Shown here piece after piece: positions 60,601 through 64,000 of a stretch of DNA of 64,000 bases. The stretch covers positions 7,784,289 through 7,848,288 of the forward strand of contig CM060171.1 in the NCBI GenBank assembly GCA_030549775.1, written 5' to 3'. Positions within the stretch are counted from its first letter, which is position 1, and each line of letters starts with the position of its first letter. The translations under genes and the position numbers were made by a program. This DNA is from Tamarix chinensis. Lineage: Eukaryota > Streptophyta > Magnoliopsida > Caryophyllales > Tamaricaceae. Under the pieces are notes generated by a model that was not told the DNA's origin, searched no databases, and saw only the letters and a program-made list of their open reading frames with translations.

Positions 60601-62919
60601 CTGTCGCCTTTTATTTTCTCTTTCATGTCATCTTTTTTTCTTTGGTCTTTGGGCCTTTCTCATTTTCTTCTCCAGCCATAAATTAAATAACAAGTCCAAG
60701 TGGTCAAGATCAATTAACCAAAAGTTGCCTTATTTAGACAACCATAGTTCGATCTTCTCTGATGGATAAATTTAAGTTATCGGTCCATGAAGCTTTTAGT
60801 CTGCATAACTCAATTTTGGATCTCCACTCTAGTAATAAAAAATAAGCTTTAATAGGATCTGGCCTTTATAAAACCACCTAAATCTAAGGCTAAATCTCTG
60901 AGAAAGCCTAATAGTATTCACAAAGTTAAAAACATGCAAAAAACTTCCCACCAATCCACAATTTTTAATTACTATTCTGCCTTTCAAAAGTCAAAGATGG
61001 TTAAAATTTGTCTCAAGAAAGTATAGAGAAATCATTATCGATGTACACATCAATACCTCAAAGTTGCAAAAAAAATTAATAAGAACTGCAAAAGGAAGAG
61101 CTGCATAAGCAGAATAAAAACATTCATGTGAGTTTTGCTTGAGATTATCTAGAAATCACAAACCAAATCATAATGTGGTGAAGTAAGTGGGCATGTGTTC
61201 AATTTCACCAAAGTCCAACTTCAAATTACAACTAATAAGTTCATCACTACTATATTTTAACACTTAATTCTATTTTTATGACTTGAAACACTAAAATTAG
61301 GTCTCTTTTGGTAGACAATATGCTGAAATGAAAGGAAAGATGGTGCATATTAATAATTTTGGTATGTACTTCAACAATTTTTTTATTGCTCGGTGATGAA
61401 AGTAGGGAATATCTGTACTACTATTATTGAGACTTAATACACTAAAAATAAGCTATGTTCTGGTAGATAATAAGCTGAAATGAAAGGAAAATTATGTGCA
61501 TTACTATTTTTGGTATGTACTTCAACAATTTTTTATTTGTGTGATGAAAGTAAGGTTAAATTTGATCTTTTCTGAAAAGGGAAGGCAGCTGAAATTTGTG
61601 AATAGTTGAGAGTGCCATAGATCTAAAAGAACAATGTGTCCGGCACTTTGGGGTGTACCACAAATAGTCAAATAACATCTAGTCCATGTTTACCTAACAG
61701 GAATCCTACTATCATTGGGAACAAACAAGTGCCATATAAAAACCTATGCATTTCATATTTCTAACGCTAACTATTACATAAACAAATATGTGTATGCATA
61801 TTGGGCATGTAGATTCTTCACCATAATGGATCAAATAACATCTAATCCATGTTTACCAAACAGGATTCCTGCCATGATTGGGAACAAACAAGTGACATAT
61901 AAAAAACTATGCATTTCAGATTTCTAATGCTAACTAACTTAAACAAATATATGTACGCATATTGGGCATGTAGTTCTTCACCATAATGTAACTTTTAACA
62001 CAAATGTCTTTATTAGTATGACAATCCAACACCACACTATCTCGATGGTATTTATTATTCACTTAGCTAACTTGACTCCCAACATGGAGCGTTGGATAGA
62101 TATGAAGTTAAGGTTTTTTCTTGAAAAGAAATTTTAACCCAGACAACGCTAATAATAAAATGAGGTTGTATTTGGGAAAATAAAATGATGTCCTTTGAAT
62201 TTTTAGGCATGCACTTTAATATTTTCTTATAGGTTTAATGTCCAATAAAACTTGTGGGACTTTTTTTACAGTACCACAAGCGATATAGCACACCAAAAAA
62301 ACAAATAGTGACATCTGGGAAAGTAAAGGGTTGTAAATATATTTTTTATACTGGGAAGCTAAGTCGCAGCATACAGCTTTGGAATTAATTTATATCTCCC
62401 TCTCATTTTGGAAGCTTCTTACCAAATTCTACTTACGCCACACCTAACTTTACTGCAACTTGATTTTCTCCAAAGAACCATGGAAAATAATATCTAAACA
62501 TGGTAGTTTCATATAAAATCTAACATCCTGTTAGTAGGGCTTGAAAGAATGTTTTCTTCTCAAACAACTGGTTCAGAGGTCGTCAATTTTCTCTTCAGTT
62601 AAAAAGAACATCCAATTGAAAGAGGATGTGTCCAACTACCATTTTGCCAAGATTTTGTTAGATTTAGAATTAATATTTTTTTCCAAAAAAGAAATACGAA
62701 TGAGACACAATTGAACACCGCATTTAGAGACATACCAGGGACACTGGAACAACCAAAGTCGAACCATCAGCAGTTCAGTCAGTTTTACATAATGATTAAC
62801 AGCATTATTCTGCATATATATGGCAATAAAACAAGTACTCACATTTGATTTGTTCCAAAGAAGTAAACCAAAACCTTCTTCCAGTCAGATGAGTAACCCC
62901 ATTTCTCAGGCTCACTTAC
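51581..62919 (-). CDS. HUA2-like: HUA2-like nuclear regulator (PWWP + CID + proline-rich), exons 2-11; exon 1 beyond the window
   Basis: Plant HUA2/HULK family: nuclear proteins that act in transcription and pre-mRNA processing of flowering regulators. Modelled exons: 62919-62843, 57128-55065, 54919-54532, 53736-53628, 53494-53382, 53256-53069, 52984-52510, 52388-51995, 51910-51737, 51606-51581. They sum to 4008 nt, 1335 residues plus stop, in phase at every junction. Arabidopsis HUA2 is about 1.39 kb-residue scale (nearly 1400 aa), so only a short exon 1 is missing. Order: second half of PWWP, long acidic/basic linker with NLS, CID, acidic segment, polyproline, Pro/His-rich tail ending PGYWPPR. 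Introns 6 and 7 start with GC. Intron 2 is 5.7 kb. Exact last splice (exons 10/11) is the least certain. Confidence 0.93.
51737..51910 (-). CDS. HUA2-like: HUA2-like exon 10: Pro/His-rich tail
   Basis: 174 nt from AMHHEKGKNYQPSPYPGPS to ERSAPIAVR plus one base. Acceptor TTGATCAG. The donor is modelled as AGAG|GTTTGT. If this donor is not used the protein ends GL-stop at 51729. Confidence 0.82.
51995..52388 (-). CDS. HUA2-like: HUA2-like exon 9: Pro/Gln-rich region
   Basis: 394 nt from TLPETLYSQPPASAVALPQ to SWRFSRPFP plus one base. Contains PPPPAPPAPPYCNRPQFG. Acceptor TTGCTGCAG, donor CCTGGTAATT. Confidence 0.88.
52510..52984 (-). CDS. HUA2-like: HUA2-like exon 8: acidic and polyproline segments
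   Basis: 475 nt. It starts NSSFQLPGFCMPRMLKDEDG and passes through ASDSDSGSFEAVTPEHEP, a signature of HUA2-like proteins, then a polyproline stretch (52640-52560) and VSHSVADSHVHVGTH. Acceptor GTTTACAG, donor CATGTATGT. Confidence 0.92.
53069..53256 (-). CDS. HUA2-like: HUA2-like exon 7: end of CID; GC donor
   Basis: 188 nt from VLKLWLERRVLSESII to EMEGMHVDEYG plus AG. Joining AG to T of exon 8 gives the Ser of the family's EYGS(N). The intron starts GCATGC; without splicing the frame reads RHA-stop. Confidence 0.9.
53382..53494 (-). CDS. HUA2-like: HUA2-like exon 6: CID; GC donor
   Basis: 113 nt encode GGIGDKYTSTIQSTLPRFLS then AAAPPGYAGRENRRQCMK. The exon must end at AAG|GCAAGT because the conserved VLKLWLERR follows in exon 7 in the same frame. 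A GT donor four bases later (GCAA|GT) would shift the frame. Confidence 0.9.
53628..53736 (-). CDS. HUA2-like: HUA2-like exon 5: CID core
   Basis: 109 nt encode VVDIIARNLEKESSLHRKVD then LFFLVDSIAQCSRGIK, the best conserved part of the HUA2 CID. Acceptor GAGTTAG, donor AAAGGTAAAT. Confidence 0.93.
54036..54400. mobile_element. MITE-like element in HUA2-like intron 4
   Basis: 365 bp with terminal inverted repeats of about 27 bp: left GTCCATTTGGATTGAGGTTA..., right (reverse complement) GTCTGTTTGGATGGCGGTTA..., both continuing ACCTA, with four or five mismatches. The interior is full of GGTTAACCT-type motifs. No ORF. The flanks do not settle the superfamily; the TTTGGAT ends suggest hAT or Harbinger types. 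Confidence 0.65.
54532..54919 (-). CDS. HUA2-like: HUA2-like exon 4: start of CID
   Basis: 388 nt. It begins KQGIQEIEVSEPG and ends SALSSLEIMLTTLTRTKESI...FGVAAE, the first helices of the RPR/CID domain, which in other proteins binds the RNA polymerase II C-terminal tail. Acceptor ACTAAACAG, donor GAGGTATGG. Confidence 0.92.
55065..57128 (-). CDS. HUA2-like: HUA2-like exon 3: end of PWWP and long linker
   Basis: 2064 nt, 688 residues. It opens AFCNPVDVEAFTEEKKELFL, the helical end of the HUA2 PWWP domain, then FVRAVQEIVDSYEKLKEQ. The rest is low-complexity and Ser/Glu-rich, with basic clusters RSKRNRRSPYR (about 56530) and RKKRKPARKR (about 56270) that look like nuclear localisation signals. 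An 18-codon internal duplication lies at 55986-56077. The donor is GTAAGT at 55064, acceptor AATGCAG. A long single exon here is usual for the family. Confidence 0.93.
55986..56077 (-). repeat. 54-bp in-frame duplication in HUA2-like exon 3
   Basis: On the minus strand, units CAACTTGATCTTGTTAATAA... and CAACTTGATGTCTTAAATAA... are 54 bp apart. They encode QLDLVNNTAENVASEQ and QLDVLNNAAENVAEQ. Confidence 0.8.
59045..59505. mobile_element. Possible MITE in intron 2
   Basis: The left part has ACATTTGACCTAGTTTCA and TTTAGGTATCATGTGTTTGA. The right part, reverse-complemented, has ACATTCGACCTATTTC and TTTAGGTGCCATGTGTTA. These are imperfect inverted repeats with gaps over about 60 bp around an AT-rich interior. 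Boundaries approximate. Confidence 0.5.
60487..60680 (-). mobile_element. Athila-like LTR fragment, inverted, in intron 2
   Basis: The pyrimidine-rich stretch with CTTTGGTCTTTGGGCCTTTC and TCTCTCTGCCACCTACTCCT is the reverse complement of the AG-rich block at about 43790-43940 (AAAGGCCCAAAGACCAAAG; AGGAGTAGGTGGCAGAGAGA). Phe/Leu/Ser-rich ORFs here come from that DNA. Confidence 0.75.
61310..61560. repeat. Tandem duplication in intron 2, period about 150 bp
   Basis: GCTGAAATGAAAGGAAA and TTTGGTATGTACTTCAACAA occur in the same order at about 61322-61380 and 61472-61530, with flanking similarity. Confidence 0.75.
61665..61985. repeat. Tandem duplication in intron 2, period about 155 bp
   Basis: Two units, each with AATAACATCTA(G/A)TCCATG, ATTGGGAACAAACAAGTG, CTATGCATTTCA and CATATTGGGCATGTAG. 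They differ at roughly one base in ten. Confidence 0.85.
62843..62919 (-). CDS. HUA2-like: HUA2-like exon 2: PWWP core
   Basis: 77 nt encode VSEPEKWGYSSDWKKVLVYF through FGTNQ plus two bases. This is the part of the PWWP domain after the lost WPA(T/K) of exon 1, with the aromatic VYFFG strand expected to line the methyl-lysine cage. Acceptor TTTGATGACAG, donor ATGTGAGT. The domain finishes in exon 3. Confidence 0.92.
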
Positions 62920-64000
62920 CTGTCATCAAAAAACCATATAAGAAGTGTTAACCTAGAGAATGAAAAAGAGGACAGAAGTAGGGACCAAAGTGGTCGAGAA
63001 CAAGACAAGTGCATCAGGAGAGCCGAACCTTCATCCCAAAAAGAAATCCATTCACTACTGAAGGCCAATGAAAAAAAAAATGCATGACAAGATGTATGTG
63101 CATATATAAAGGAAAAGCTATATGAAAGAAAAATCACATTGGGGAAAAGTGAATACCGTTTTGTGCGTAAATCACCACACCCCAATGAAAAAAAAAATCA
63201 GGGGAACCTAAAATGCATAAAAGATGAAAGGTAGGACGAGAATGAGTAGCATTCACTTAACAACAAAGGAACAATGCCCAATCTTGGGCTGGCACATAAA
63301 CCAAGGCTATATTTGGATGTCAACTTCAGCTAGATTTTAACATATTTTACCACATAAAAGCTTAGGTGACCAAAAAGCCTTTTTTAGCACACAAGGTCTT
63401 CTAGGCTAAAAGGCTCTTTTTTAGAGAAACTTGTTAGAGGAACTTTAGAGAAGCTCCAAGTAACCTTCAGGTACATTTGGGGTGTTTTAGCCTCCACCAA
63501 CTATTTTCCAATCACAATTTTTGGAATTTGGACAAAATTTGGTAAGTTCATTTTTCACACGTCGGAAAAAAAAACTCCCTGCAACAGCTAGCAGCTATAG
63601 CTCACCCAAACATACTCTAAATGTCACTTCATAATTTCAACTTCTTCACAAGCTAGTATTCCCAAATAAGTATATTTCAAATATATCAACAAAATTTTTA
63701 ACTTGCTAGTTGTCCCAAACATAACCTTAATCGTCCAACAAAATCCAATCCACGTGAATTTCAATAATAATTTCCACCCATGGCCTCTGACAATTTTAAG
63801 AAATTTGGGGAAAATTTAGTCAGCTTACTTTCTAAATAAGTTGAAAAAGCTCCGTTCACCCAAACATACTCTTAATGTCACTTTATAATTTCAACTACTT
63901 CACATGCTAGTATTCCCAAATACTCATATTTCAAATAGATCACCTAACTTTTTAACTTTCAACTAGTTTTCACTTTTCCTCTAGTTGTCCCAAGCATAGT
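62920..64000 (-). other. HUA2-like intron 1 (partial)
   Basis: Upstream of exon 2 with no recognisable exon 1 (no coding match to a start plus K-V-K-G-F-P-A-W-P). It contains a direct repeat of about 90 bp, 253-255 bp apart (CACCCAAACATACTCT at 63605 and 63858, then AATGTCACTT and GCTAGTATTCCCAAATA). The TTTGGATGT/CCCAAACATA ends suggest MITE-derived DNA. The window stops inside the intron. Confidence 0.6.

Larger units (their letters stand above)
57129..62842 (-). other. HUA2-like intron 2 (5.7 kb)
   Basis: Phase-2 intron with GTGAGT donor (62842) and AATGCAG acceptor. AT-rich. It holds a MITE-like element (59045-59505), an inverted Athila LTR scrap (60487-60680) and two local tandem duplications (61310-61560, 61665-61985). 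An AG-rich microsatellite is at 58190-58212. No other exon was found in it. Confidence 0.85.

Overview
This window looks like nuclear DNA of a flowering plant. It has a spliced HUA2-like gene, degenerate Ty1/copia, Ty3/gypsy and LINE retrotransposons, MITE-like elements and long (ATT)n tracts. The sequence does not fix the species; a monocot is plausible but unproven. No bacterial or organellar features, CRISPR arrays, rRNA or convincing tRNA genes were seen.

Layout. 1-7525: a minus-strand LINE (ORF1 zinc knuckle, ORF2 endonuclease and reverse transcriptase), split between its two ORFs by a 5.3 kb solo LTR (copy A, 1625-6946). 7526-13010: a 5'-truncated second copy of that LTR family (B, to 10902), a Ty3/gypsy pol scrap, and a partial LTR of a second family (G). 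13011-23667: a decayed Athila-like Ty3/gypsy element preceded by a piece of copia LTR. 23668-26940: AT-rich, mostly unassigned DNA with a possible CACTA remnant and one small TATA-preceded ORF (25784-25987) that may be a real short gene. 26941-42590: a nest. A copia element is broken by solo LTR E (27386-32152) and by solo LTR D (33559-42323). D itself is broken by solo LTR C (34112-38751) and by a 763 bp TRIM-like element (38784-39546). 42586-50855: a second Athila-like element whose 3' LTR is cut off. 50856-64000: a gene territory with one HUA2-like gene on the minus strand. Ten exons (2 to 11) could be modelled with consistent phase; exon 1 lies beyond the right edge.

The only conventional gene with a recognisable function is the HUA2-like gene (PWWP, CID, proline-rich tail), a nuclear regulator of transcription and pre-mRNA processing. 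Two of its introns appear to be of GC-AG type. The most unusual non-genic signal is in giant LTR copies A, B and C. All three keep a 62-nt exon-like block between a splice acceptor and donor, and a 123-bp indel-free block with a 17-bp palindrome and a perfect 7-bp stem. They also carry a 3'-terminal hairpin with one covarying base pair. This suggests that the LTR RNA is, or was, spliced and structured.
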